A DNA stretch of 60,000 nt, taken from positions 369,777-429,776 of the forward strand of contig NW_019091570.1 of assembly GCF_001949145.1 (NCBI RefSeq). Reading direction: 5' to 3'. Below the pieces are notes generated by a model. It made no database searches, had not been told where the DNA came from, and saw nothing but the letters and a program-made list of their open reading frames with translations. Positions 33,967-45,500 of the stretch are shown one piece after another. The position numbers and the translations under genes are program-made. The stretch's first letter is position 1, and each line of letters begins with the position of its first letter. This stretch comes from Acanthaster planci. Taxonomy: Eukaryota > Echinodermata > Asteroidea > Valvatida > Acanthasteridae.

Positions 33967-34744
33967 TTTGAATGTACTCGAGATGAAAAGCTACAAGAAA
34001 GACCTATTTTTGTTAGGCATCATATGTGCAATCACCAACAACGTAGAAATCAAAACGGGTTAACTGAGAACGCCAGTTGTCCAGGATTCATTACTTCAGC
34101 TACAAGCACAGAAGGATCTGCCGGGACACCTTCCTGCATCTGATGACCATATCACGGGACAAACTCACCAATCTGAAAAGATGGTACCTGACTCATGGAA
34201 TCTGCCCATGTAAGAAGAAATCAGACATTTTAAATTTATCTAATTTGCATGATTGAAAACCGAAAATGTACACATGTAGGCACATTATGGGAGTTTACAC
34301 ACACCTACAAATCTTGCAAAGTCTGTTGAAATTAATTTGTGCGGCGGTCGCCGTCAAATGTCTTTGAGCATCACCGACATTCAGAGGGTTTCCAGGTTCA
34401 TCCTAAATTTCACTGAACAGCACAGCATCATTCTTTCAGGAAGAATTCCTGGCTTCAAAAGAGATGACATCAAAGTGTTGCCTATCTCAGAAACGAAGGC
34501 ATCTGTGTGGCATTGCTACAGGAAAGCCTCCACACCCAACGACCGAATAGTTGGCATTTCCACTTTTAGTAAGTTGTGGCGTGAGCTTTTGCCCTACAAT
34601 GTGATCTGCAAGCCTATGTCAGATTTGTGTTGGACCTGCCAACGGAACAACCACCTCATTTTCGGCAAATCAATGTTGCAGAAAAGCGGAAGACAGAGGT
34701 TCTCTGTACTCACGAGGCACACGACAATCAATTTTTACCATTGA
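33967..34744 (+). pseudogene. Continuation of the same uncharacterised family, partly broken
   Basis: After an acceptor (TATATTTCAG) the frame LNVLEMKSYKKDLFLLGII reads into a stop near 34060. The next family block is in another frame (HYFSYKHRRICRDTFLHLM, KLTNLKRWYLTHGICP). About 100 bases of unrelated sequence follow, then 34337-34741 with LSITDIQRVSRFILNFTEQH, LSGRIPGFKRDDIKVLP and ELLPYNVICKPMSDLCWTCQ. Block order agrees with the family but frame changes and stops suggest a pseudogene, unless short introns remove them. No DDE catalytic domain is visible. Confidence 0.55.
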
Positions 34745-35880
34745 TTAATAGCGTGATTGGCTGAATGCTTAGCACAGTGTTCTACAGGAAAATCCCTTAG
34801 TTATATACAACAGCTATTTCATTTACAAATTATATTCTTGCTTTTATTTCTAATGAAGTTATTTTAGGGCTGACTGTATAAAACAACATTAGTAACAAAA
34901 ACTGCTGTTTAAAAAATGCTATTTGATATTGGTATTTGTATACCTACACAGACTTTTTATAAGACATAAGTTTAGTGAGTTTCTGAGTGAATAAGAGAGG
35001 ATTTGTTTATTTCAACTACATCATTCACAGAGTTCAATTCTTGAAAGATAGTCAAGTTTGTTTGAATGACCTTATTTCCAAAAGATGCTTTTTTTTTAAA
35101 CAAGAAGGCTTTTATCAAAGAGACTAATTTGGTGGTTCAGTTGGCTTCAAAATGCGAGGCTGCATGGAAGTTCGAGTGACCAATCAGGACTGGCGTCACT
35201 GACAGTGAACATATCTTGATTAAAGAATGTTTCTGTTCATGTTTACTTCAACCATGATTAGCGTAATACGGGAGATGGGGTTCAAGTATTTTCGTAACAA
35301 AGTAATCCAAACAATTCATTTAACTTTGGTGAAAATCAATTTAAAAAATTTCATTTTTTCAATATATCCTTGTTTTTATGTATTTTTTCTTCCATAGTGT
35401 TTCCTTCAGTTACATTTTCTACTTGCTAGCTCTTGCACTAATTTCAAAAACCTGTTAGAATGTCCAAATGTCCAGTGTACATTCTGAGTACTCTATATCT
35501 AACAAAATCAACATTGTTATATGATCAATATTCATTATAATATGATCATTAATACATGTATTATAAAGGCGCAGGATTCATGACTACCTCTTTAACTTGA
35601 CCTTGTATGGATGAGTAGCTCTGTAAAATTCCTGAACTAGCACCAGCCAGATGTTTATAACCTTCGCAAATGGTTTGCAAAGTATTTCTGAGGTCAGGTC
35701 TAATGGTTGCAGCTCCACTAGTTATTGTGGGAGATAAAATGGCACACTAGAGTTGATCTTTAGAATGGTACTACGAAAATATGCATGCTGTAGGTAGATG
35801 CTATTTGGGTAACATGAATGCTGTAGACAACAGGATTTTTAACATATTTTGATGACAGCAACCACAGTGCATGTACTTAC
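34745..35880. other. SREK1 intron, nothing recognised
   Basis: AT-rich, no conserved frame or repeat. Confidence 0.5.
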
Positions 35881-35997
35881 TTGCTTCTTCTTGGGGAGCC
35901 CGACCTTGACCGTGATGGTGATTTAGATGCAGATTTTGAACGTGATCGGGATGGAGACTTGGTGCGGCGCCTTGAACGGGATGGAGCAGCTGGACTT
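35881..35997 (-). CDS. SREK1: SREK1-like splicing regulator, RS exon
   Basis: Acceptor CAG (ag at 35999-35998), 117 bases, donor GTAAGT from 35880. Phase enters with one base and leaves with two, matching both neighbours. The frame is a pure RS-type stretch: SPAAPSRSRRRTKSPSRSRS, then KSASKSPSRSRSGSPRRS. Such regions are phosphorylated and mediate contacts among splicing factors. Confidence 0.85.
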
Positions 35998-36337
35998 CTG
36001 TCAAGTTTAAGGAAAAACCACCACTTGAAATTCCCTCTGCTAACAATTAACCCTAACAGTCCTCAATCCTTCACCTGTTGGAGGACTGAGGACTATTGGG
36101 GTTAAATGTGATACTTGTTCATCACAATTGTCACAATTGTCTACATGTGACTAGGTTCTGAAAAGTAAAGACGCAGAAATAAAAATATCCAGAATGCGTC
36201 TTTGCACAGGAGGGCTAATGACAACAATGTGAACAATATAAATTTTGATGAGGTTAGCAGGCAGGCAAGTGCATCTATTGTACGCTGGTTAACTGGGCTT
36301 GTCAAATGAATTTTAAGTACATTTTAAAAGCACTCAC

Positions 36338-36409
36338 CTGCTTCGGCTACGTGAAGACCTTGATGCACGATAGCTCCGAGGTGGAGTTCTAGAGCGATGA
36401 CGGCGGTCT
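36338..36409 (-). CDS. SREK1: SREK1-like splicing regulator, short RS exon
   Basis: 72 bases with donor GTGAGTG at 36337-36331. The frame DRRHRSRTPPRSYRASRSSR contains SRTPPRSY, a word conserved in vertebrate SREK1, which makes the assignment specific rather than a generic RS protein. Phase enters with one base and leaves with two. Confidence 0.85.
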
Positions 36410-36621
36410 CTGTATCATCAGCACAAAGGTGTACATGTGAAGTAAAATTTACAAGTAAGAAAAAGTCTCAGAAAATGCTAAAAGCCTACACTAGAGATGT
36501 ATCTACCCATGTGCATGAAAGTTGATGCTCCAACATATTATTTTAAGTTCTGGTATCAAGACAATTTTAATGCCAAAAATGTTTCTGATAAAGGGCAATA
36601 CAATTAAGTAATAAATGGCAC

Positions 36622-36943
36622 CTTGATCTTGACCGCCTATCTCTGCTGCGTGATCGTTCTCTACTCTTTCTACGTCGTGGAGTGCGAGATCGTGATCTTC
36701 GACGAGGGGGGGACCTTCTAGGAGATCTTCGGGGTGATCTTCTTCTCTGGGGTGTGCGAGAGCGTCTCCGAGGGGTACGAGAACGAGAACGACGGCCACG
36801 AGAACGGGATCGCCTGGAACGCCTTGGTGAGCGTGAGCGTCGACGGCGGGAACGTGACCGAGACCGCGAGTGATGACGGCTGCGAGAACGTGATTTGCTG
36901 CGTTTCTTTTTATCATCTTTTTCTATTTCCTTCTCCAAATCCT
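36622..36943 (-). CDS. SREK1: SREK1-like splicing regulator, large RS exon
   Basis: Acceptor CAACAG at 36949-36944, 322 bases, donor GTGCC from 36621. Starts with EDLEKEIEKDDKKKRSKSRS and continues as arginine-serine dipeptides with SPRRSPRRSPPRR-type proline repeats. The leading AG completes a glutamate codon begun in the previous exon. Plus-strand open frames opposite it are shadows of the repetitive coding sequence. Confidence 0.85.
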
Positions 36944-38690
36944 CTGTTGAAACAAAGAGATTTGCACATGTAGTGATTGCTTTGCTGGGTCATTCCATGG
37001 CCATTCAACACACTTTTGGACCTAACCATCACGGAATGAAAAAAACTTCAATGTACTGGTTGGATTCCTTGAGAAACCCCCAGAACCCAAACCTATGTTA
37101 TTTGGTCAGATAGTTTTCAGACATCAGTCAACAAATTTTGAAATTAACTTGATCTGCTTTGTTTAAACAGCTATATATCTCCCAAAGTAAAGCACCCACA
37201 GAGATGAAATTTACATCATTTTGAAGCTCTTAAAATTACCCTCATTTCTAAAATTAAATGAAACTTATCTAAATAGACAAGTTATGCAAGTTTATGACCT
37301 GTGGCCTTGATATGTAAAATGTGTATTTTCCAAAATGAATAAACTTTTATTGTTGGCTTAAAATATAACCAACATTTCAAGGAAATTTTAGAATGGGCAC
37401 TCTTACAGTTTCCAGGTTATGTTTATTTGAACCTTCGCGAAAACTAAAAATGTACATGTATAATTGCACATGCATTGTAACATGTAATGTACATGTATAT
37501 TGTATAATACCATGTATGCATACAATGACATATACATACATAGATAAAAACTTGTTACCCTGGTTGTGCAAAGTATTACTCAAAGCCTGACACATGAGGT
37601 AATTCCTCTTACCCCTCAATTACCAAAGCTGACAATGGGCCACAGCATTCAACCCTAAAGAGCCAAGTTATTTTGGACTATGCCCCCCCCCACACTCAGC
37701 TGTCCCATGCCCATGTAAACTCTTCTTAAGAACTTTGCGTGCATGTAGAAATACATGTACTCATCAGTACAGTAGTGAAGTTTCAATTCAATCTGACAAA
37801 AAGCTTTTCTTGTTATGGCCATCTGAAGTTCAAAGCCTCACTCATGTCAGCCCAAATACATTGAGAACATCAGTGGAAAAGCATACGTTTTTGACTGACC
37901 TGTCATGGAAAAACGGTACATTTGATTTTCACAAAATTGGTGTAAAAATAACCAAATGGAGTAACTTAAAACTGTGTGAGGCTCAGTGCAGAAAAAAAGG
38001 CACAGCTATGATTTGAGAAAAACGTCAAGGGGGGTAGGAGGATTCCAACTCCTCCTGCCTCTTTCAGGGTTTAGCTAATCACAGCCATAAACACTGCATT
38101 TGATAAAACAATGATATGCAGTAGTGGCCAGTGTCCAAGAGCCTTCTTGAGGAGGTGAGAGGGATTACCTCAGAGTCCTTGTCAAATATTTTCCATCTAT
38201 TTTACGCTTAAGATTTTTTAAAACCGTTTTTTTGTATTTCACTCATTTTTGCTTTGTTCTCGTTTTCGCTACTGACCCCAAACTGACGTGGTTTATCACG
38301 CTTGGCTCTATTAAGTTTTGTCTCCTTTATTCGACAGTGAAGTAGGAAGACACTCCTCGCACACGATGGTTGTCATAATTTGCTATCTCTTATTTTTTTC
38401 TTTTTTGCACCTACATTCAAAGTTTTAGTTTCCAAGTGAAACCGTGTTCTTCAGGGAAGTAAATACATGTAGTTGACTGGTATGGCTATCCAAACAAAGC
38501 AAGTCAAGCTTATTAAGTCAAACGTTTGTTAACTCAAATCTCACAAACTAATTGACTGATTGACAATTTTCGGTTGGGCAGTCTCAAGGAATCCCATCAG
38601 CACACCAAATTTTGTTTAAATATGAGACAGTTGGGTCCAAAAGCACGTTGAATTTACACGGAATGACCCTCCTGCAATAACAATTTTGCA
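36944..38690. other. SREK1 intron, nothing recognised
   Basis: AT-rich. Overlapping ACATGTA motifs near 37450-37500 and a run of nine C near 37683. Confidence 0.5.
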
Positions 38691-38694
38691 GTAA

Positions 38695-38999
38695 GTATTA
38701 TATTTCCAAATAGGTCACTTGGAAGACATTTTATGGTAAATTTTCAACATTAGGGAGACATCAGTCATTAGGGAGACATTTCAATGTCTCCCTAATGCTC
38801 CAACTACCAAAAGGAGGAACATTTTAATTGTCCACATTTTGAGAGATGATAGATTAGGGTCCGAAAGGAAAACATGCAAAGTTTGCTTAAGATCGGATTA
38901 GGGAATATTGAATTATGGGACGGTAAAGTTTGAAAACTTTTGTGCATGTGTAACTATGGGAATGTCTCCCAAGTGACCCCTTTTCGGTAATTATTAATA
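38695..38999. mobile_element. Miniature inverted-repeat element with an internal perfect hairpin
   Basis: The left arm near 38700-38730 (CCAAATAGGTCACTTGGAAG, ACATT) is the diverged reverse complement of 38961-38990 (AATGTCTCCCAAGTGACCCC, TTTTCGG). Inside, 38766-38797 forms a perfect 15-bp inverted repeat with a 2-nt loop (CATTAGGGAGACATT / AATGTCTCCCTAATG). The internal hairpin repeats the GGGAGACATT word of the outer arms. No coding sequence. Confidence 0.7.
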
Positions 39000-39812
39000 C
39001 CTTTCTATGAACTGTTTCAAACCAAGCAACTTCAAAGTCAATGCCATGTACATGGGCCACTTGAACCACCTGCTATTTATGAAGGTTAGGATGTCTTATT
39101 GGAATCAGTATGAGAGACTACTGAAAGGCTTGGTGACAGCACAGAGAAAGCTGCTTTACTGTTGCTTTTGTCATTTTCAACATGTGCACAATTGCTTATT
39201 ACACCAATGATGGAAAAGGAAGCTTATGTTTGCTGTAACTAAGACTTTCAAGTCTCCAATAGAGAGAAATAGTTGTTTTCACATCAGGTTTTCTTCTCTC
39301 ACTGAACAGATTCTCATACAATGGCAGGACATAAAAATTAATTTCTACCTTTAAGAAGCACTTTGGAAGAAAAATTTTGTTCAAGGCAATTACAATACAT
39401 GTATATCACATGTTGCCATAATAATAAACAAGTAGCACACTTGTTTTGTAAAGTACCGGAGCAGGTTGTCTGATACCAATCATGTTATGTTTAGCAACTC
39501 AATTCACCAGATGTACAAGGAAATTTAAGAGGAATTGACCTGCATTAGCGTTTTGCATTTTGCTTTCACTTCCTTTCCAATCCATAAAACAAATTTTATT
39601 ACAGGTACAAGCTGCCCTAACACACACTGCCACACACAGCACTTCATTCTCTACTGTCTCCCTAACACTTTCCCCTGGACTAAACACACAAGTGAATTGG
39701 AGAATGACTACTGAGGTCATGAAAGTCTCTGTTCTGCCTTTTATGGTAAAGCAGAATCCCTACATATTAACACACAAGTTCCAACTTCATATATATGGGG
39801 TAAATTCCATAC
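39000..39812. other. SREK1 intron, nothing recognised
   Basis: No conserved frame. An ATACATGTAT motif lies near 39395. Confidence 0.5.
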
Positions 39813-39943
39813 CTGGTTCAATGGCTTTCTGAATGAGTGCTTGGGCATCTCGTACCTGCTTCATCGTTTCGGCCAGCTCTCTCTGAGTTACCTCTGCTGT
39901 CTTAGCAGGTGGCTTGACAATAGCATTATTGGAATGATTTATC
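39813..39943 (-). CDS. SREK1: SREK1-like splicing regulator, linker exon
   Basis: Acceptor CTGCAG then 131 bases, donor GTATGG from 39812. The frame begins INHSNNAIVKPP and continues ELAETMKQVRDAQALIQKAI-EP. INHSNNAIVKPP follows the second RRM in SREK1 and its paralogue, and the E-x-MK-x-VR-x-AQ-x-x-I helix is a family signature. Its final G combines with the AG of the next exon to make glutamate. Confidence 0.92.
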
Positions 39944-40689
39944 CTGCAGTCAATAAACATAACGATATAAATGGAAAAACTTGCACAGTACCAACAGAAA
40001 TACCAAGGAACAGTTAGAGCTAAACAGGGATTTTCCATTTCGCAAAATCCAGAATTCCACTTTAAAAATTCAAATTCTGTTTCATACCTTAGTAAGCACA
40101 AAAAAGAAGGGCAAGTTACAAAATATACGAGAACCGTTCACCCATCCCTCGCCCCCAAAGAAGGAAAAGCAAAAACCCTGTTTCAAAATACTTTGCAATG
40201 TTTCAAGCACTTTTAAACTAATTAAAAAAAAATCTACTTGATAGTTGTGTGCTCGATTTCTTACCAGCAAGATCGTCGAAAACTTGAATAATTAATCAAC
40301 AGACAATTCATGTGTCACTTTTTATTGTACAAAATCAGACACATTAATTTCAATACATGTATCTGCACAGTGCAGTCATAAGTACATGTACATGTTCACA
40401 ATATGAAAATCAATCAAAAATAGTGCGTCCCTGCATTTCAAACTTGGAAAGTTTTTAGAGGAAGAACTTGCCAAGTTCAAAACGTCAGGATGCACTTTTT
40501 TTGATTGATTTATTTCAGCTCTTTCCAGTCAATGTGCAGTTTGCAGTAGCTTCAAATTGGCTAACAATATGAAAATTTTCTTCTTGAGATGACATCAGAG
40601 TTTTGCTCATGAATATGGAAACACTCATTTGCATAAAAATTAATGAAATAAAAAATCGTCATTTTCATTCCGAGCTTCAAATCAGTCAA

Positions 40690-42240
40690 AAGCACAGTTC
40701 CTTCCCATCTCAATATTTATTCCTTAATCCAAAAATTGTCTGTTCCCGCCTCTACATTTTATCTTTATCCAAACCTGGACCACATGTATGGGCTTTCATG
40801 CGAATAATTGTTGTTTCTATACCAAACTTCAAACCTTCCAAAATGTAGTTCCCAAACCTGGACCACATGTATGTCTTCAATTCCCTCACGCCACCATTAA
40901 AATTACTATCATTCCAAGCTTCAAATACACCAAAGATTATTGTTCTCATCTCAGTATTAATACCTTGACTAAATCTGGGCCATTAGTGGGCTTTTAAGTT
41001 TCCCCACCCCACCGCATAATCATTAATGTATTTTATTCTGAGCTTCAGAAGCACCAAAAATATTCACACACGGAAAATGTGGGCCTTTTCCTCAACCGCT
41101 GATAATCATTCTTTTTACACCAAGCTACGGTACAAACCTGCCAAAAATTGTTCTTTCCCATTTCCGAATTTTATCTTCATCCGAACTTCGACCAAATGTG
41201 GGTTTTTTCCCTGCCCAACCACAAGATCAGTATTTTTATTCCAAGCTTCAGACGTACCACACGTTTTTTCCTTCCCACCTGAGCATTTATCCAAACCTGG
41301 GCCATGAGGGTTTTTATTTTTCCCTGCACCACTGCATTTTTTTTTTTATTCAGGGCAACCAACCCGCCAAAATATTTATTCTTTCCTCCTCAGCTTTTCG
41401 CTATCCAAAATAGGCCTATGAGGGTTTTTCATTTTTTCCTACTCCATCACACATTTTTTATTCCGAGCACCCTACCCGCAAACAATATTAATTCTTCCCT
41501 CCACGCATTTCTTTTCTATTCAATCCAAGACCAGGTGTGGTTTTTATTCCCCCCCCCCCGCCAACATCACACATCTGATCTGCAAAAAGTATTTTTTCCC
41601 ATTCTGGACAGAAATTCAGTATCCAGACCCAGTAAACACGGGGTACCTTTTTTTCCGTACCTCGCCAAATAATCATTATTCTAAGTAAAGTCGAAAGTAT
41701 TGGTCCTCCCCTCTCAGCATTTCATCTTCATGCAAACCTGGATCATTTTTGTTTTTTGTTTTTTTCACGTACCAAATAATCATAAATTTATTTAGAGCTT
41801 GAAACCATTAAAAAATATAGTTCCTTCCCATCTCAGTATATCCAATTCTGGACCACATGTGGCCTTTTATTTAATCCTATGCCCGCTGTATGATCATTAT
41901 TTTTCTGAGCTTCAAATATGCCAAGACTTGTTCCTTCTCATCTCAGCATTTCCTTTGAAAAACTGAACCTCCGTGTCGTCTTAACATTATTTTCATTCCT
42001 AGTAAACACATCTAAAATATTATGCCCCCATCTCACATCAAACCTGGACCATGTGGTTCCCCAACCCCCAACAGTGGAATATATTCATGCTGCAAAAAAC
42101 ATTAACCTTTCACGTATACATCTCTAGTTATTTCTCGAAATGTGCACCTCTTAAGGTTTGCACTTCCGTCCAACTCGATGCCATGCTGACCGCATTAATA
42201 TTTTTATTCCATACACCATTCAGCTTGCCAAAATGTTAAC
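40690..42240. repeat. Degenerate satellite of about 110-bp period in a SREK1 intron
   Basis: Diverged units share CAAACCTGGACCACATGTGG, a following TTTTCCCYACCCCACC-type pyrimidine tract, ATAATCATTATTTTTATTCC, GAGCTTCAAACACACCAAAA and TGTTCCTTCCCATCTCAGC. The anchor ACCTGGACC or its variant recurs near 40772, 40856, 40969, 41075, 41180, 41293, 41405, 41525, 41625, 41734, 41846, 41956 and 42041, i.e. about every 105-115 bp. Not a CRISPR array: units are long, diverged and contiguous. Confidence 0.8.
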
Positions 42241-42771
42241 TTGTCCTTGAACAGTAAAACTTGACCAGGCAGGCTTCTTTATAATTCATCCTTGGTAACA
42301 TTTTAAGCAAGAATGTATAAAATGTAAGCAGTCGAAACATAAAAGGGTCAGTATGTGTTCGTTAGAGGGAGGAATAAATCTCATCGGACCAAACCCTGTC
42401 CACACTTTTAAAGCTAACAACAAACTCAGGAACAGCTTGTATGTTCTTGGCATCTTTGTTGTGACAATGCCATTCTCGCAAAGGAATGGACAATTAACAT
42501 AACAATACCCTCTCAATGACTCATGCCAAAGAACGGTATAGGACCACGTTCCGAAGTGCCTTTTGGAATGGGGGGTGAATGGGAGGGTGTGTAGAATGGG
42601 AAGGTGTGTAGAACGGCAGGGAACGCATGCAAACAGTCAATGTTTTTTATCCCATCCCTTATTGACAGATGGATGATGTGAAAAAAGTTTAATTCAGACA
42701 AAGATAATGCATATTTCTGATATCCGAATTCAAATGTTAAACATCAAATACAAAAAAGTGCCAAAACTCAC

Positions 42772-42950
42772 TTAAGTGGTCTTCCTGCAAACATGACTCC
42801 ATTGTACGCCAGTGCCTTGGCCACAGAGCCGGTGTCAGTAAATTCCACAAATGCAAACCGAGTCGGTTGAGTTTCATCACCTGCCATGCGTACATATTTC
42901 ACTTCACCAACATGTTGGAAGAAGCTTAACAATTGTTCTGCTGTCACAGT
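42772..42950 (-). CDS. SREK1: SREK1-like splicing regulator, RRM C-terminal exon
   Basis: Acceptor TTTTGCAG then 179 bases, donor GTGAGT from 42771. Encodes the body of an RNA-recognition motif: TVTAEQLLSFFQHVGEVKYV, RMAGDETQPTRFAFVEF (RNP1 region), then SVAKALAYNGVMFAGRPLK. RMAGDETQPTRFAFVEF is nearly identical to vertebrate SREK1. RNP2 lies in the preceding exon. The RRM gives RNA or protein binding, and the RS exons that follow give spliceosome contacts. Confidence 0.95.
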
Positions 42951-42972
42951 CTGCAAAATGAAAAACATCCTC

Positions 42973-43567
42973 TTAACCACTTCCTGCCAGGGGTTTGAAA
43001 AATGCAGTGCTGACGAACGGGCGATTTTCAAGATTTTCAGTTTTCAAAATTCTTCAAAAATTCATCATTTCATTTAATGGACATTTACGCCCACACGAAT
43101 TACTGTCTGGTGGCTACTCTAATCTGACAGACAAAATGTACTGACACTCGAGTATTTCAGCCTGGCCTGCAGCCTTGTAAAAAGAGTCCAGACTGTGCGG
43201 TGTTATATAAGTTTCTTTTGTTCCCGAAACTGGTACAGTGCACTGCTGGTGTCTTTTCGATACGGGCCAGATTAGCGTGCAGTGGTATTGTATCACTCAT
43301 CACTGGAGCGCTGAAGAGCTCTTGTCCCCGGTGGTAATCCGCTTGCGCTGAATGCCACAAACAGTGGTATAATCTTTCAAAACAAGGACGGATTTCCTCC
43401 GATACTGACAACTGAAAAAATGTTGGCAATTCCCAGCAGCTCAATCTTTTGTGTAGAGTACGGTCTTTTGTTACAAGGCCCAGCTCTTTTGTCCAGTTTC
43501 GGGCTTCCCGGCTTCGTGTATAAAGCCTAGGTGCTTGAAAACGGGACCCCTGGCAGCAAGTGGTTAA
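42973..43567. mobile_element. piggyBac-like miniature element, copy 3
   Basis: TTAA at 42973-42976 and 43564-43567, ends CCACTTCCTGCC and GGCAGCAAGTGG, 595 bp. Similar throughout to 7714-8263. It sits 23 bp upstream (minus strand) of a SREK1 exon, so its left edge nearly reaches the polypyrimidine tract of that exon. A minus-strand frame overlapping 43618-43157 is open in the same phase as the frame in copy 1. Confidence 0.85.
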
Positions 43568-44685
43568 ATAACAAAAATATCCACTTCTGCAGGAAAAATT
43601 GGCATTCACTTTAAACATGTATTTAAACAGTGCGTGATTTCATTCCAAAATGCTGTACAGCAAACTTGCTACCATATATATTTTCTTTTTGTACAACAAA
43701 TTATTGATTCTGTGTAACAATCAATTAGTTACACATAGCAAAAACAAAATAGATAATTAAAAAGTAAAAACTGGTGGCCGTGGGTGGGGTAGTGATGATC
43801 AACTTTTTTTTTTCAATGCCACATAAGAATAAAAAACATGTACACAGTCAGAAGAAGACTGAAACTGGTGGACTTCATCATAATTGTAGAATACGGACTT
43901 TCATTACTTGGACTGATTGAGTTTGAGTCGGAAAAAAAGCTCGTGCAAGTACTGGTATACACCTGCAGCATTGCAACGTTTTATTACTGGCATGTGCAAG
44001 CAATCAGCCCCCCCCCCCGTCGTTAAGTATAAGCCTGAACACAGCAGGGTTCCAGAGCTATATTATTAGCACATATCTGTTTAGTAGACCTACATGTACA
44101 TGTTGCTCACTCTACACAGATTTACATGTATGTTCTGCTGGAGTCTGATTTGCAGTCTGTCTACTGTGTATCTTTCAGCAGTGCAGTACGACAGCAGGAA
44201 CCAATCTCACACATGCTGCACGTGATAAAGTGAAAAAGTTTTTTCAAAGGGGTCATTTTTATGCAACACTGTCATTTAATGTCCTCAGAAGCAAGTACCG
44301 ATGCTTGACATATCTTAAAGAGCAACCTCAACGGTGAAAGAAAATTAGAAATCTGGCTGTAACATGTTTACTTGAATCCCATTATAGACATCTATGCCAA
44401 ATAAACCAGGATTCAGCAATATTTTTCGTGAAACAACTCACTTTTGAGACCCGTTTCTGCCAAGCGCCATCATTAGCTTTTTTGAAAGAAGCATGTCGTC
44501 ATCGCTTCATTTATATCTCATGAATATCTTTCTGGATTTGCATAGTGAGTACATCGTGTGTGATGCAACTTTGCAGTTATGACATGACTTTGTCTTTGGA
44601 AAAGAAAGGGCCTTTATTTGTTTCCGCAATGGCCAGCTAACAAGAATGTGTCTTTCTTTGTCGGCTGTCATTCAAAGAATAGGCA
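43568..44685. other. SREK1 intron, nothing recognised
   Basis: AT-rich with a C9 run near 44010 and an ACATGTACATGT motif near 44092. Confidence 0.5.
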
Positions 44686-45121
44686 NNNNNNNNNNNNNNN
44701 NNNNNNNNNNNNNNNNNNNNNNNNNNNNNNNNNNNNNNNNNNNNNNNNNNNNNNNNNNNNNNNNNNNNNNNNNNNNNNNNNNNNNNNNNNNNNNNNNNNN
44801 NNNNNNNNNNNNNNNNNNNNNNNNNNNNNNNNNNNNNNNNNNNNNNNNNNNNNNNNNNNNNNNNNNNNNNNNNNNNNNNNNNNNNNNNNNNNNNNNNNNN
44901 NNNNNNNNNNNNNNNNNNNNNNNNNNNNNNNNNNNNNNNNNNNNNNNNNNNNNNNNNNNNNNNNNNNNNNNNNNNNNNNNNNNNNNNNNNNNNNNNNNNN
45001 NNNNNNNNNNNNNNNNNNNNNNNNNNNNNNNNNNNNNNNNNNNNNNNNNNNNNNNNNNNNNNNNNNNNNNNNNNNNNNNNNNNNNNNNNNNNNNNNNNNN
45101 NNNNNNNNNNNNNNNNNNNNN
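44686..45121. other. Assembly gap
   Basis: 436 N. Open frames across it are artefacts. Confidence 1.
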
Positions 45122-45379
45122 AGTGTAAAGATATCAGAAGGATCAGGTGAGGGAATATGATCCTTCGTCAGGAAGCCAATCGAAGGAATTGGGTGAACAC
45201 CATGTGGCTCCCACCATAGACGGCCCAAGGCAATGGGGAGAGCCTATAGTGTGCTGCCTCCTCAGGAGGCAACCATTTTCAGGAGAAGGGCCAACCTGAC
45301 TGGGTGTGCATAAAGCAGGCATTATTTAGGGTTCAAAGACCGGAAAGTATCAATGGAAGAGAAGAGATCGATGTAAGGC

Positions 45380-45500
45380 TGCTCTATCATCCCAGGGAGA
45401 GTGCATCCACCACTACGTCATCAGACCCTGCCATGTGGATTGTGTAGGTCAACTGCTGATCCCCTGTCCTTTCTGTTATTAAATGTGGCCTTGGTTGGCA
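45380..45500 (-). pseudogene. Possible LTR-retrotransposon RNase H tail
   Basis: A minus-strand frame reads QQLTYTIHMAGSDDVVVDAL-S, resembling the end of the gypsy RNase H domain (H-V-x-G-x-x-N-V-V-A-D-A-L-S-R). Sequence on either side is too decayed to extend it, and the gap lies just to the left. Confidence 0.45.

Noticed and set aside
36682-36973. Plus-strand open frames opposite the RS exon
   Set aside because: Antisense of arginine-serine codons stays open by composition; the minus strand has the phase-consistent SREK1 exon.
40690-42240. CRISPR-like array
   Set aside because: Units are about 110 bp, diverged and contiguous with no unique spacers, and the setting is a eukaryotic intron.
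44618-45228. Open frames spanning the 44686-45121 gap
   Set aside because: Artefacts of N; flanking residues give no domain.
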